Below are positions 28,131-40,169 of a stretch of DNA of 64,000 nt, piece after piece. Numbering within the stretch: position 1 is the stretch's first letter; each line of letters opens with the position of its first letter. Source of the DNA: Chrysomallon squamiferum. Its lineage: Eukaryota; Mollusca; Gastropoda; Neomphalida; Peltospiridae. A program made the position numbers and the translations under genes. The stretch spans positions 24,077,930-24,141,929 of the forward strand of contig CM022672.1 of the NCBI GenBank assembly GCA_012295275.1, written 5' to 3'. A model generated the notes under the pieces. That model made no database searches, had not been told where the DNA came from, and saw nothing but the letters and a program-made list of their open reading frames with translations.

Positions 28131-29110
28131 ATGTATATTTTATGTATTCGTTAGGTATATCTATATTTTATATATTCAGTAGCTAGCTATTATATATTTA
28201 GAACGTACATTTTATATATTCGGTACGTGTATTGTGTATTCAGTACGTGTATTTTGTATATTCAGAAGGTACAATTCTTTCCGACTGGACAAACAAAGAA
28301 GACAGACAGCTGCTACAGTCATACAGAAAATCGTTCGAGGCTGGCTTGTACGACATCGAATAAAGCAGCTTAAAAGACAAGTACATTTACATTTACTCTT
28401 GATAGTTAAGTCTTGGGTATTGAAAAATTCTTTTATCAGTATATTATTATGTTTAGACAACGTATTCATCATTTTTATATTTTGTCATCATCATTATTGT
28501 TATTGTTGTTATCACTGTGGTTTGTTACTATATCTGACTTATTAATCTGTATCGTGAGAACAGAAACACCATTAATTTACAAAGGAATACATCATTTTAA
28601 TTAAAATTTGTGCATCTGTATATTTATATCTTTGCTAAGTGTATAATTTTTCATGTCGGTATGGATGTATGTGATAGTGTGTGTGTGTGTGTGTGTGGTT
28701 TGTGTGTTTGTGTGTGTTTGTGTTAGCAAACAATCATAATTCTTCACTTTAGAGATAACTCGTAATAAAACAAAATATTTATTTTGCTGCAGACATACTT
28801 CATACCAATGAATTAAAATTTTTGCATACTAAAGATTAAAGGTACTGTCGTTTAAGATTTGTACAGTGTTTTGTTATCTAATAAAGAACAAAAGAAGAAA
28901 CCTAAATATAAAATGTCACAGAAATTATTCTACTGAACGAAACTGGTTCTTTAAATAGAGCAAAATATTTTTAGTCAGGGGAGTTGATGATCGTTGAAGC
29001 AAGTTTTTTCATTGATTTTTCTTTGATTTATTTAATTATAAAGCTATATTTAACCATACCTTTTGATTTAACATCGGTTAACACGAAATTTTCATGTTCC
29101 TTTGATGTTA

Positions 29111-29170
<60 letters not shown>

Positions 29171-30052
29171 GATTATTTTATTTTATTTTATTTTATTTTG
29201 ATTATAATGATGATGATGATGATCCGATATAAAATAACTTTGGAGAAGATTTATAAAGCATTTTTTTCTTATTTATTTATTAATTTATTTATTTTTAGTT
29301 TTATTATTTATTTATTTTAGTTATTTTTAATTATTATTATTATTTTTTTTTTTTTAAATTTTATTATTATTATTATTTTTTTTTTTTTTTTTTTTTTTTG
29401 CTTTGGTGTAATATTTATATATATTTTTAATAATTTTCTCGAGTCATATAATTATAAATAAAATAAAGGGTCCAGTAACTGCAGGTTTGAGTTGTTGAAA
29501 CGTTAAACTGAAGAATGTAATTACATACTGAAGTTTATGATAAACTAAACCAGATCCATGTAGTACAAGTTATTTGTTTTCTCTGATTCTTTCTTGCTTT
29601 CTTATATTTTATATTCTTACTTTATTAATCTGTTTACATATATCCATGATTTTTCTTTATTGTTTAACAGCTTTTTGTCCTATAAGCATTATTTGTATAC
29701 GCTTTTATTTCATTTATAATCACAAAGTGTGTAACGTTCAGGTTTAGAAACAAATTACTTTAGACAACATTAATGAAAAAAATCTCTATATAAAACGAAT
29801 TGTCGATCATCAGAAGTAGTTTTGAGAGGAAACTAAAGATAATGAAAAAGAAATATTACAATGCGATGTCTGTGAATCAGTTCATGAATGGAATTAAGTC
29901 ATGCTCCACTAACACATCTATTATTTATTAAACATGTACATCTGAGATCGTATGACAACTGCAAAGGTACCAGTCGATTAATGCTGAATGGTTTCCATTA
30001 TTCTATGGATTTTTGTTTATAGTAGCAACCAGAGAACAAATACACTAGAAGC

Positions 30053-30093
<41 letters not shown>

Positions 30094-30392
30094 CACACAC
30101 ACACGAATGCTCGCATATTTGTGCCAAACATCTAACGGCAACATTTTTCAGAACAATCGAAAGGAGACACAGGTGTTGTGAGCTGTAGGATTAGTCTTAC
30201 ACTGAACTTTAACTGGGCTCATTCTACACTGGGTTTATAGATGCATATAAAATAATACTTGCTGTGAGACAAATACAGTATCCCTTGAAAAAGAATGGGT
30301 TTTATGTTACCACTGATACCTTGAAACAGGGACAGATAATAATAACAATAAAATCTGTTGAGTATTTACTAATTTATTAGTATCTATTTCTG

Positions 30393-30429
<37 letters not shown>

Positions 30430-30516
30430 GTATGTATATGTATATGTATATGCATATTAGCCATTTGTTTATCAATGTATCTTTTAATCTATCTATCTAC
30501 CTAACTATATCTATAT

Positions 30517-30571
<55 letters not shown>

Positions 30572-30974
30572 TCGATGCAGACAGAGATAAAAAATCATGC
30601 GAAGAGATAAACAAATGGTTAAAATGTATTGAAATAAACTCACCTAACTTGTCACAAAAGATTTGTGCATCCGTAACAACAAAATTAAACAACAAAATTT
30701 CTGTTTATGTATTAAAAATTTACCATCAACACTGGCCATGCGAAAAGAGATGAAAGTTCAGACGAAAGCTGACACAGTGCTAAATAATTTAAAACAAATA
30801 AGATATTTCTCATGAGCATTTTAAAAATACCCACAAAACCTTTTTGTAATATCCTTGATAAATATACTTGTTTAAATTAAAATAATTGCATATCAAATTT
30901 TGCTTATATATATTTTTTTTAAATTAATAAAAAAAAAAATAAAAAAAAAAAATATATATATATATATGTGTGTA

Positions 30975-31008
<34 letters not shown>

Positions 31009-32366
31009 GCGTGTTGTTTTATTTGTAGAGTCTTCTCGCTTTGGGACAGTCCTGGCAGAGATTTGTAAAAGAGTATAAAGAGTTAGTAACTAGGATACAA
31101 GCCAGATATGGTGTGATGAGAACAGACTGTCCTTTTGATCTGCAACAAGTAAAGGAGTTTCTTGAGCGTAAAGAAAGTGAGACGTTTACACAAATATTTT
31201 CTAGTTATGTTTTTATTAAATATCACTTCTTTTTTTTTAACATATCAGAACGCACAAAATACTAATGTGGTGGTTTTAACTGGATACCTTTTACCTTGAT
31301 CGATAGTTCTAGAACGGTAATGAAGTAATTAGATCGTTGATATCATCGGTTTTGTTTTCAACTATCTTGAAACCTTGTAGTCTCCCGTTATTAAATTTAT
31401 TCTTATTTTAGTGATATTTAATTTAACTAATTTTTATCATTTTTATATTCAATTGTTAACTTTTCAGGATATGTACGTACTTTCGAGAGCATGTCGGATG
31501 CACGTGTGGAGAAGCTCCCGCGAGAGGATTTACCTGAATTCTTCCGAGCATGTGGCCTTCACCCAACAGAGGGCGAAATAAATGCGGCTTTTAATAATAT
31601 CTTTAGAGGTAATAACAAAAACAAAACAGTTATGACTTCTGAAAAGTTGTTTTAGGCAAAATAATTATTTAATTTTTCTTACGTTAAAGCTTTTAATAAC
31701 ATCTTTTGAGGTAATAATAAAACAAAACAGTTATTATTATTTATTCACTTTGTCTCAAAGTAAAGAATGTAACATAATTTAACTGATTTGTCGAGCTGGG
31801 CACAATTGTGTTGTAACTTGTAACAGAATAATTCACTAGACACAGTAAAGCGGTCTTATTCACGTGATTGCTCTTCTCTCATTTTAGATGTTGAAGTTTT
31901 TATTTTGAGTTATATATTATTAATATGAAGTTTTATATTAACATGTAGTTTCTAAATAGACGGAATAATTAGGTGAATAACTAAAAAAAAAAAAACATTT
32001 GTGCCATTTCTTAGATTATCTGATTTCATTATTAATACGATTGTTACAATTGTTTTCACAGGTTCTGGAAATACTGCTGAAGTCATCTTTGTTCTGGACT
32101 GCTCTGTTCTGATAGGACAAGTTAACTTCCAGAACCTAAAGCTATTCCTAAAGGATGTGATATCGCGGCTTGATGTGGCGCCAGACAGAGTCAGAGTTGG
32201 TTTTATTCCTTTCAGCGAGGACATGTTTCAAGCTTTTGGACTCACCAAGCATAACACCAAAGAGGCAGTACTGGAAAACATAGGTGATATTTTTATTATT
32301 ACTATTACATTTCTTTATTTTATTATTATTATTATTATTTTGTTGCGCTTATTTCTAACGGACTGC

Positions 32367-32397
<31 letters not shown>

Positions 32398-33002
32398 TAA
32401 TAATAATAAAATAATAATAAAAAAATAATTTAAAGAAATAAAGAAATAAAAAAGAAATTTAGATAGATCTTCTGAAATTTAGATAAGTGACTTTTTTATC
32501 ACTAATCGTGAGCCTGAATTTCCATTCTTTTCTTTCTTTTGTTTACAATAAAATACGAAGGTGACAGAGAAAATGACAAATCAATCAGAGCTAGGTGCTG
32601 TGAAGCACACCTATTTCAGCCACATTTTATTACAGACTAACATATATTAATACATAATAATAATTATGTTTCAGACCAAATCGAATTAAAGAGTGGCCTC
32701 ACGAGAACTGATTTAGCTTTGAAGATGATGAGAGAAATGTTTCAGGTATGATAATGGATTCTTTTCATATACTCGATTTTAATTTGTTCTTTTATCTAAA
32801 ATGACGAAAAAAACAACAACCGAAGAACAAAATAATATTTACTGTCACTGACGCTGCAGATAGTATCATGTTGCTTTTTTCTCCCCACCTACCTGATATA
32901 TTAATATGGAAAGCCAATGAATGAGCATTTGTTAATCAACACCTTATTGTATTTTAATGGCAATATTTCTAAAAACAAATCATGGCAGTTAAATTAAATT
33001 AA

Positions 33003-33052
<50 letters not shown>

Positions 33053-34978
33053 CGTCATTATTATTAATATATTCATCATAATCATTGTTATCATCATCAT
33101 CATCATTATTATTATCGTCATCATTATTTAATATATTCATCACAATCATTGTTATCATCATCATCATCATCATCATCATCATTATTATTATTATTATTAT
33201 TATTATTGTAAAGAACCTGAAGAAAAGCAGATATGGTTCACATAACTATATTACTATTTTCTAAGGGTTATGTAAAAAAAGTAATTGCCATTCCCCTGGT
33301 CTTTAGTTATCCGAAATGATGTCTAGTTCTCTTTCACAATTACCTTCGTCTGACGGAAACACGTAATCATAGAAGCTAATTTTGCTATGAAGAACATTAG
33401 TCCACATTGTTCTGAAAACTGACACGGATACCTCTTGCATTCTACAAATCCCTTTATTGATATCATTTCTTCACTGATAATTCGATAGCATATGCGTATA
33501 TATATATATATATTAAATGAATGTATAAATTAGTGTTATTATTACTTTTCCTCCACTAAGATTATTTTTTATCATATCTAGCAAGTATTTAGAATAATTT
33601 TTCCACTTACTCCATATGCATTCATTACAATTAGCACAGCCTGTATTTTATTTTTCAAATATGTGTGTATATGTGCGTTTGTTTGTGTGTGTGTGTGTGT
33701 GTGTGCGTGTAATCTACTTTTAATAAAGGATATATTTAGAAAATATGTTTTAATGTTTCAGACAGATGAAAAAAATTCTACTTCAAGTTTTTACAAAATT
33801 TACACTAATTTCTAATTATTTTATTATTTGCTTTACTACTGTCTAAATACTACCTGATTATAATTTTTTTGTTAGATATATATATATAATTATTTATTTT
33901 TTAAACTTTTGTTCTTCAGCTTTCGAGACCAGGTGTACACAAAATGGGAATTTTTATTTCTAGTGGAAGATTTAAAGACACCAACGAAACTATCAAAGAG
34001 GCACGAAAATGCCAAGAGGATAATATCGAATTATTCGCTGTTGGTAAGTGCAACGATTTACTGATGAACGCATTCTTCTGTTACTCATAATATTAGATTG
34101 TTCACAGTTCATTCAGAATGCAGTGAGTAGTTTGAAACTGTGATGTTTATAATAATTCTATTAATATATTTTGGGAAAATAAAATATAATTTGCTTTATT
34201 TAGTTTATTTATTATAAACTTTACACATTTTGTTAAATATTTAAAAAAAAGATCTAGGGCATCTAATACTAATGAAAAGTCCGTATTTTATTTCATATTT
34301 TTTTCTTTCTTTAATTATTATTTTACTGTTGGCAACATTTAATTTTAATTTTTCGTTTCAAAGGTGTGGGACAGGATGTAAAAACAGAAGATCTGGCCGC
34401 TGTTGCAGGAAGCGACAAAAGAGTCTACTCCATTTCGAGTTACAAGACTTTAACTTCACTCAAAGATATCGTAAGAAAGCGAGTTTGTCTCCGTAAGTTC
34501 ACGCTGTTTTAAAACTAATGGGTCTGCTTAATTCACATCCACATTATTGTTTCGTAACAATGACATAAAACTGTATAAACTAATAAACTGATAACTGGAG
34601 AATGTCGTTTGAAAATGAATTCTTTTTCAGTAAGTTAGCAAATTTTAATTTATATGTTATATTAGAATTGGTACTAAAATACTGTTTATTATTTTTATTG
34701 TTTCGCTGCTATGTTTAGCGAATATCTGTTCATACACAGACTTTAACAGGAAAGGCGTGTTATTGATGAAATTTATTCACGTAATAAAGCGAGTTTGCAT
34801 TGATGAAAAATAATTAATTAAATTATTGAAGAGATATCAGTTATAAACATGATTGGAAAGAATAATTTTTTTGTTCTGAGATGTCCATTTGTTATTTATT
34901 TTTTATCTAGGATAAAATAAGAATCACCTAAATGTCGTAATACTAATTATGATAATAATAGCAAGCATCATCATCATC

Positions 34979-35028
<50 letters not shown>

Positions 35029-35500
35029 AAATAGCTTGGTGTGCTTTGTGCCAATTCATCCTTCCAAGAATTCAGCAGCTAGGATTGTACAAGTCAGAGG
35101 TTCTGGAAATTCTCTGGACAATATTTGTACCTCCGGCTACAGGACTGACTAGAAATACTTCAAATCTTTGTTCACATGTGTTTGGTAAAGTCGAATATGT
35201 AATAGGAATAATTTAGAACCGCATTACCCACCCCCACCTTTGCTCTTCTTGTTAATGTCATCTGTCGCTTTTCCTCTTTGCACAGTTTATTCGCAGGCTA
35301 TTTGTCTTTTTCACAGGCAGGCTGATTCAAAACTATTAGTGACAAAACCTACAACAGATTCTTTGTCGCGAATAAGTGTTCTTGATTTCATTTCAGTTAA
35401 TAGACCATTCGTTGACTTAATATTTAAGATTTGTGGCCATTTGTTGAAGAGAGAGATCCATCTTTCATGAGGCGTGATTGTTAAAGCATTGTGCAATAGA

Positions 35501-35562
<62 letters not shown>

Positions 35563-36052
35563 TACGTCATTTTATGACAATTAAACAATCGTGCTCCGAC
35601 CTACAATTAGGTAAAAAAAACAAAAAAACCTGCAAAACCCGCGTCAAAAAAGAAAGAAAAAAGAAACAAATAAAAATGACTGAACAGCAGTCGATTTAAC
35701 TGAAGGTGGTGACTTCACACCCAGACGAAACTTGAGTTTATCGTCATCACTAAGTTAGTTTTACAGTTAATTACCTCTAGCATTTTCCTTCCAGTTGGGG
35801 ATGACCAGGGTGAAAATGATGACGTTGGTCCTACCCCAGTTCGCGACGCATGCCGACCACTCGCTCTTGAAGAGGCCATAGAAGTCGTGTGGACGTTGTA
35901 TCCACCAAAAGCAAGTGGTATCCAAACTCGAAAATCTCGATGGATTCGACCAGTTGTTGGGGACACTGAGGCTTGGTCACTCCTCGGTATGTCCATCGTA
36001 TTTGATCTTCGTTCCTTATAATTATGATCAAAATAGTGATGCGTGTGTGTAT

Positions 36053-36110
<58 letters not shown>

Positions 36111-36942
36111 CAGTATGTGGAAAGGCGGGAACGAAATTCTAATAAAATATTTTGTTGTTATTGTTGCACTGTCTTTTCTTCCCATTGCTTTGCTTAGTAC
36201 TCAGTTCTATTTTGTATTAATTTCACTCTGTGATATTGTTTTTAACCAGTTTTCTAATATATTAATTCACCCAGCTAAATGATGTTCGTTATCCAGTTTC
36301 TTCTCCACTTGCACATATGAACTACTGAACTGGATAATTCCTACCTTTAATCATCTTGTACATGTTCTGATGAAAATTATGTGAAAGATATTATTTTCGT
36401 AAAATAACAACAACAAAATAAAATAATTAATTAATTAATTAATTAACTAAACATTTTTTTTTTTTTTTTTAAATGCAATAAAAAAAACTACAACCCCCAA
36501 AAAAAAAAAAAAAAAAACGAGAACATTGTATTAAAAAAATATTTATAATTACTGGAATATGTCATAAATTAAATTCTCCCCTTTTTCTCTTTTTCTCCCT
36601 AAATCGATCTCTTTTTCACATACACATATTTTACTAACAGACACAAACACACAGACACACATACACCCAAACATTCACACAAGATGTACATTGTACTAAT
36701 ACACAGTTTACGAATAAACACTGTATATCACAGTTACTTATTTATTTTTATATATAGACGAACGTGTACGCCACCAGACTGATTTCAAGGTGTGTATGAA
36801 GCTGGTGATACAGTCCAGGTTAGAGAGAGATGGTTACGTGTCCATTCCCAGTGATCTGAGGCAGGGCGTTGAGGAGGTCACCAACCTGGAGGAAGCCATG
36901 GCAAAAATAGACAGATACATTGCCGCTAGAAAGCTTGTTTAA
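23877..36942 (+). CDS. IQ-motif and von Willebrand A domain protein, 14 exons, 716 residues
   Basis: Coding exons: 23907-24218, 25564-25747, 26190-26289, 26472-26612, 27691-27777, 28266-28380, 31029-31176, 31468-31608, 32062-32283, 32675-32745, 33920-34043, 34364-34492, 35795-35986, 36758-36942 (2151 nt). Every phase agrees. Start ATG 23907 has an in-frame TAA six bases upstream. Order: Ser-rich N-terminus (1-104); basic region with EIFYEKFLPKGKWLEYKK and VSWLWENEYRLWRLEMDR (about 166-245); IQ motif TVIQKIVRGWLVRHR (about 291-305), a calmodulin/light-chain site; a helical EF-hand-like stretch ending FFRACGLHPTEGEI (to about 409); a vWA fold (about 410-592); and a charged C-terminus (to 716). 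There is no signal peptide, so it is likely cytoplasmic, perhaps ciliary or cytoskeletal. The segment between IQ and vWA vaguely recalls IQCM-type proteins, but I cannot confirm this. No firm name. Confidence 0.85.
24219..25563 (+). other. Intron of the IQ/vWA gene
   Basis: Contains TTA tracts at 24483-24526 and 25419-25478 and a TTTA tract at 25305-25349. A segment after an acceptor-like attacag at 24567 looks codable for about 30 residues but does not fit the phase. Confidence 0.7.
25564..25747 (+). CDS. IQ/vWA gene exon 3
   Basis: Acceptor cacactaaaag, donor gtaagc; 61 codons plus one base. Ser/Asn-rich then basic (ERRNQRVGRSRPWKEE). Confidence 0.8.
26190..26289 (+). CDS. IQ/vWA gene exon 4
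   Basis: The acceptor is preceded by about 36 T (26151-26186). Donor gtcagt. Encodes EIFYEKFLPKGKWLEYKK and REYVTNSRYGNIYEI, aromatic/basic and clearly codon-structured. Confidence 0.82.
26472..26612 (+). CDS. IQ/vWA gene exon 5
   Basis: Acceptor tttgtttacag, donor gtagaa. Encodes KMPPRKKTPPTGVSWLWENE and YRLWRLEMDRNKRKM. Ends two bases into an Arg/Ser codon. Confidence 0.82.
26897..27657. repeat. Minisatellite with embedded (GA)n tracts
   Basis: About a dozen units of a 40-50 bp motif (ATGGGAGTAAAGTAGTTGTG then ATGTTAGTGTGATTGAG), each separated by GA runs of variable length, with long pure GA blocks at about 27082-27150 and 27282-27341. The outer units are degenerate. Lies in the intron after 26612. 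Confidence 0.9.
27691..27777 (+). CDS. IQ/vWA gene exon 6
   Basis: Acceptor tttgtaatag, donor gtaagt. Encodes GSLETNRGQTSTRRRKINEL and KPHADLF. Phase continuous on both sides. Confidence 0.8.
28053..28127. repeat. (CT)n microsatellite
   Basis: About 37 CT units in the intron before the IQ exon. Opposite orientation to the GA tracts of the neighbouring intron. Confidence 0.95.
28266..28380 (+). CDS. IQ/vWA gene exon 7: IQ motif
   Basis: Acceptor tatattcag, donor gtacat. Encodes QTAATVIQKIVRGWLVRHR then IKQLKRQ, a good IQ consensus (IQxxxRGxxxR). Ends in phase 0. Confidence 0.88.
28381..31028 (+). other. Intron of the IQ/vWA gene (2.6 kb)
   Basis: Repeats: TG at 28677-28697, TTA at 29112-29170, CA at 30053-30104, TA/TATG at 30396-30450, GATA at 30530-30570, TA/TG at 30953-31010. 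No coding exon recognised. Confidence 0.75.
31029..31176 (+). CDS. IQ/vWA gene exon 8
   Basis: Acceptor ttatttgtag. Donor gtgaga inside the open frame, chosen because it matches consensus and joins in phase to 31468. Encodes WQRFVKEYKELVTRIQARYG and DLQQVKEFLERKE. Confidence 0.85.
31468..31608 (+). CDS. IQ/vWA gene exon 9: EF-hand-like helical segment
   Basis: Acceptor acttttcag, donor gtaata. Encodes YVRTFESMSDARVEKLPRED and LPEFFRACGLHPTEGEINAA. It resembles EF-hand helices but has no complete calcium loop. Confidence 0.85.
32062..32283 (+). CDS. IQ/vWA gene exon 10: first half of vWA
   Basis: Acceptor ttgttttcacag, donor gtgata. Encodes EVIFVLDCSVLIGQVNFQNL and DRVRVGFIPFSEDM, the first strands of a vWA fold. 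The MIDAS DxSxS is reduced to D-C-S-V-L. Confidence 0.9.
32675..32745 (+). CDS. IQ/vWA gene exon 11: vWA threonine loop
   Basis: Acceptor tatgtttcag, donor gtatga. Encodes KSGLTRTDLALKMMREMF; the T in TRTD corresponds to the MIDAS threonine. Confidence 0.9.
33000..33207. repeat. Compound (TTA)n / (CAT)n microsatellite
   Basis: TTA tract, then two blocks of about 60 bp with TTATTAATATATTCATCA and (CAT)n, a local duplication inside the repeat, then TTA again. Intronic. Confidence 0.9.
33920..34043 (+). CDS. IQ/vWA gene exon 12: vWA strand 4
   Basis: Acceptor ttgttcttcag, donor gtaagt. Encodes HKMGIFISSGRFKDTNETI and then CQEDNIELFAVG. The usual TDG aspartate is replaced (SSG). Confidence 0.9.
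34364..34492 (+). CDS. IQ/vWA gene exon 13: end of vWA
   Basis: Acceptor ttcgtttcaaag, donor gtaagt. Encodes VGQDVKTEDLAAVAGSDKRV and SLKDIVRKRVC, the typical closing helix of vWA domains. Confidence 0.9.
34493..35794 (+). other. Intron of the IQ/vWA gene
   Basis: TTA tract at 34978-35026 and AAT tract at 35503-35561. No exon needed: phases join directly across it. Confidence 0.75.
35795..35986 (+). CDS. IQ/vWA gene exon 14
   Basis: Acceptor ttttccttccag, donor gtatgt. Encodes an acidic start (GDDQGENDDVGPTPVRDA) and ALEEAIEVVWTLYPPKASGI. The minus-strand frame over it is a shadow. Confidence 0.85.
36758..36942 (+). CDS. IQ/vWA gene last exon
   Basis: Acceptor atatatag just after TTTATTTTTA. 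Encodes RHQTDFKVCMKLVIQSRLER and TNLEEAMAKIDRYIAARKLV, then TAA at 36940-36942. Confidence 0.88.
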
Positions 36943-37703
36943 GCAATAAAAAAAATATATAAACTTAATATATTAAAAATGTACTTTGACAGAAATACTT
37001 AACATATGTTTGAATTCTGGCTATTATAATCACAAAGTCAATTTTTGTTAAAAGTAAAATGTGATAGTGACTTCTTGAGATTCATTATTTTATTCAGAAG
37101 TTCGTTTTTGTGTGTATTTATTTATTTATTTATTTATAAATATACATATTAGTACTATTACATTTTCTAGACATAGGAGTGTTTGATTTTTCTAATTACT
37201 GTAGATGAAAATTCTATTGTTCTCTAGTACCATCGTGCAGTCTGTTATAAAGAAATGTTACGTTTACACTGACGGTAGCTAAATCTTTCAGCGTGGAAAA
37301 CACTTTTTTTGCGTTTATAAATTAGTTGTCAGCTGCTGACAGAATGCAGAAATAATTAGTATGCTTAGTAGTATTTTTCTTTCTTTGTAGAGTTCTTTCT
37401 TTATTTATTCTTGTTTTAAATTGTTAATAATATCTGTCTTATTTGCAGTACCTCATCGTCATGCTAAATCTGTGATATCTATATTCTAGAGCGCTAGAAA
37501 ATTATAACAATTGACATTTTGAACACAAAATTTCTATTACTAATGGACATGACTTTTTAAACCGTGTAAGCTATACGTTAATCTCAGATACAGTTTTTAT
37601 CCGCATATTTTGAGAAAATTAAAATTTAAAAAGATGGTGGGAATCATGTGCCTTCTTTCTCTCTCTCTCTCTCTTTTTTTCCCCCCATTTTCGTTTTAGA
37701 TTT

Positions 37704-37762
<59 letters not shown>

Positions 37763-38060
37763 TTCTAAATGTCCTTTCAATATTTTATGTAATTTTATAA
37801 TCTATAATTATAGATATCTATATATATTCAATTGTCCATTGGGAAAAAAGAAAAGACATTAGACTGTTTTGAAGTTATTATGGATAAAGAATGAAAGTAT
37901 ACCCAACATTAGACAATGAAATATTTCTTTCTATTAATATATATTAAAAGTTATTATAATCTATAATTATACTATATGTTGTCTTATTTATTTACAGAAT
38001 TTTGTTGTACATTGATGTTTATGATTAATAAAGTTTTATAAAAATTCATATTATGTTATT
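36943..38060 (+). other. 3'UTR of the IQ/vWA gene
   Basis: No coding. It carries a TTA tract at 37706-37760. It ends at a convincing poly(A) context: a TGTA element, AATAAA at 38027-38032, then a TATTAATGTTTTATTTC downstream stretch. Confidence 0.6.
38027..38032 (+). promoter_or_regulatory. Polyadenylation signal AATAAA, IQ/vWA gene
   Basis: Canonical hexamer about 1.08 kb after the stop, with TGTACATTG upstream and a T-rich downstream element. An earlier AATAAA directly after the stop (36946) has a poorer context. Confidence 0.55.
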
Positions 38061-38334
38061 AATGTTTTATTTCTGATTAATAATAATGTTAACGATTTAA
38101 TAAAAAGATACACTACAATCAACCATCAGAATATTACGTAGTTCAGGTATGAACCATTAGCATAACATTTGCTGTGTTTTATTTTTGTTTATTTATTTAT
38201 GATTATTATTACGTACGCGGGAGTATTAGAGGGAGTGAAGGTACATATACATACATATATACATAAACACATACGTAAATAAGTTTTCGATTAAATACAC
38301 AAAAGGACACATTGTGACGACCTTGTGAGTTTTT

Positions 38335-38381
<47 letters not shown>

Positions 38382-40169
38382 TACAAGAAAACTAATAAAA
38401 TCATTTATATATATATATATATATATATATTTCTGATATGATAAAATTACATTTAATTCTTACTCTTTGTTTTAATGTTTTAAGATGAATATTCGAATGA
38501 GTTCCTAATGCATATTTATTGCGAGTGTACGTCCTTTCATGTCACCAATGAAAGCGTAATATACTTAACTGGTTCTCTTCCAGTCTATTTTGTAATCGGA
38601 TGTTTTTGTGGATTTTAACTGGAGAAGGTAGTTTGAAAGTAATTTTATCACTTCTTTAAGATTTACTAACATTTTAACTAATTTTTGCTATAGTGAGAAC
38701 AAGATAGATTAGTCGCAAATAAAATAGAAAGTGATCTAACAAAATATTAAAAAATGTTCGTTGTTGTCAAATGTAAGGGAGATAATTCGTACTTTATTGT
38801 TTACTGAAAATTAATAATACTTTATTTTAAATAATTAATAATAATAATAATTGTTAATACGTTTTTGGTGATCGCGGTATTGGCTCCAAGGATAGGCTGT
38901 TAGGTATAAGACATGTACGTGTTTGAGTTTAATTTTGTGTGTAAGTCACTTGCCAAGCGACTTAATTCAAGAGCAGTTCTCCCAAATCCATGAACCTATA
39001 AATATAATGTATAAACTCTACCAAGAATACATAATAGTTATAATACATCAAATGATCTATTCCAAATAATTACTTAGACTAATTATTATTTTTAAATTTG
39101 TTTTTCGATTGTATGATTATCATTAAAATCTTGTCAACGTTAGTAATAAAGTAGTAGTAGTAGTAGTAGTAGTTTATTATTTTGGTCATTAATACAAAAG
39201 TTCTGACACTAATGTAGATAGGTGACACTTTTAAAAAAATATTATTTTCCTGTAAGAATGAGCAGATATAAATTACACCAAGATCTTGTTAATAAGAAAG
39301 GACTTATAAATTTATATCTGAAAAAAATTGGCTGATATTTTTCCTTCAAAGTCCAAAGAAAAAATGTGATTTATGTCAGTCATTGAACATTTCATATAGT
39401 TACAGGACCAATATATATATTGCTAATACTCATGAATTTTAATTAATTCATTGCACTAATTAGCACCTAATAAATGTAATCTCCCCAAAAAGAAACATTC
39501 ATCAAATGAGGTTATTAGTATGAGATTGTGTGATCACACTGCCCAGTCACCAAACATGCTTGTAAGTCTGAATGCTAACTTGTTATGAACCATCTTCATA
39601 ATAAACATCTTTATTAGACATCCATTATGTTTCATAAAAATCAAACTTTTCCAATTTGAGCAAAAACAGCAGTCATTATGACTACATCGTTTGCTGGGAA
39701 ACACTTCACACCAAATTGAGTATCTGCTATCATAGAAATTCATAATCTGGATATGTTATGTTTCAAGTTTTAAAAAAAGCTTATCTTTGTCAGAATGATC
39801 ATCACTTTATTAGGGTAAACTTGTCAATTGATTCTCAGTAGCTTATCCAAGGTCAAGTGTTTGTTTTATTTTACAGTATCTTTTAAATAAATACTGTTAT
39901 TAGTTAGATTATTAAAATAAATCATGCATCACATAGGTATGTACATTGAAAATTATAGACAAATTAATCTTCAGAATTAGTTGATTATCAAGTATTCTAA
40001 GTTAATATAAATATATGCACAATTTTATATATCAATTTACATGTTAGATTAGAATATCTAATGCATTGTAATTTATATATTTTTTTAAAATCAACAAATA
40101 AAAAAGAACACAAAAAAAACAGTGAAATGTTTATAAACATTTTAAAATTCCCTTCTATTTACATTACAG
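38061..40169. other. Region between the IQ/vWA gene and the Psq gene
   Basis: CA tract 38337-38374, TA tract 38407-38430, GTA tract about 39149-39172. A small CpG-containing segment near 38870-38902 (ggtgatcgcggtattgg) ends in GGCTGTTAG followed by gtataa and could be a leader exon of the next gene. This is weak. Confidence 0.4.

Noticed and set aside
35715-36185. 156-codon minus-strand frame over the C-terminal part of the IQ/vWA gene
   Set aside because: Antisense shadow of exon 35795-35986, passing through a TA repeat.
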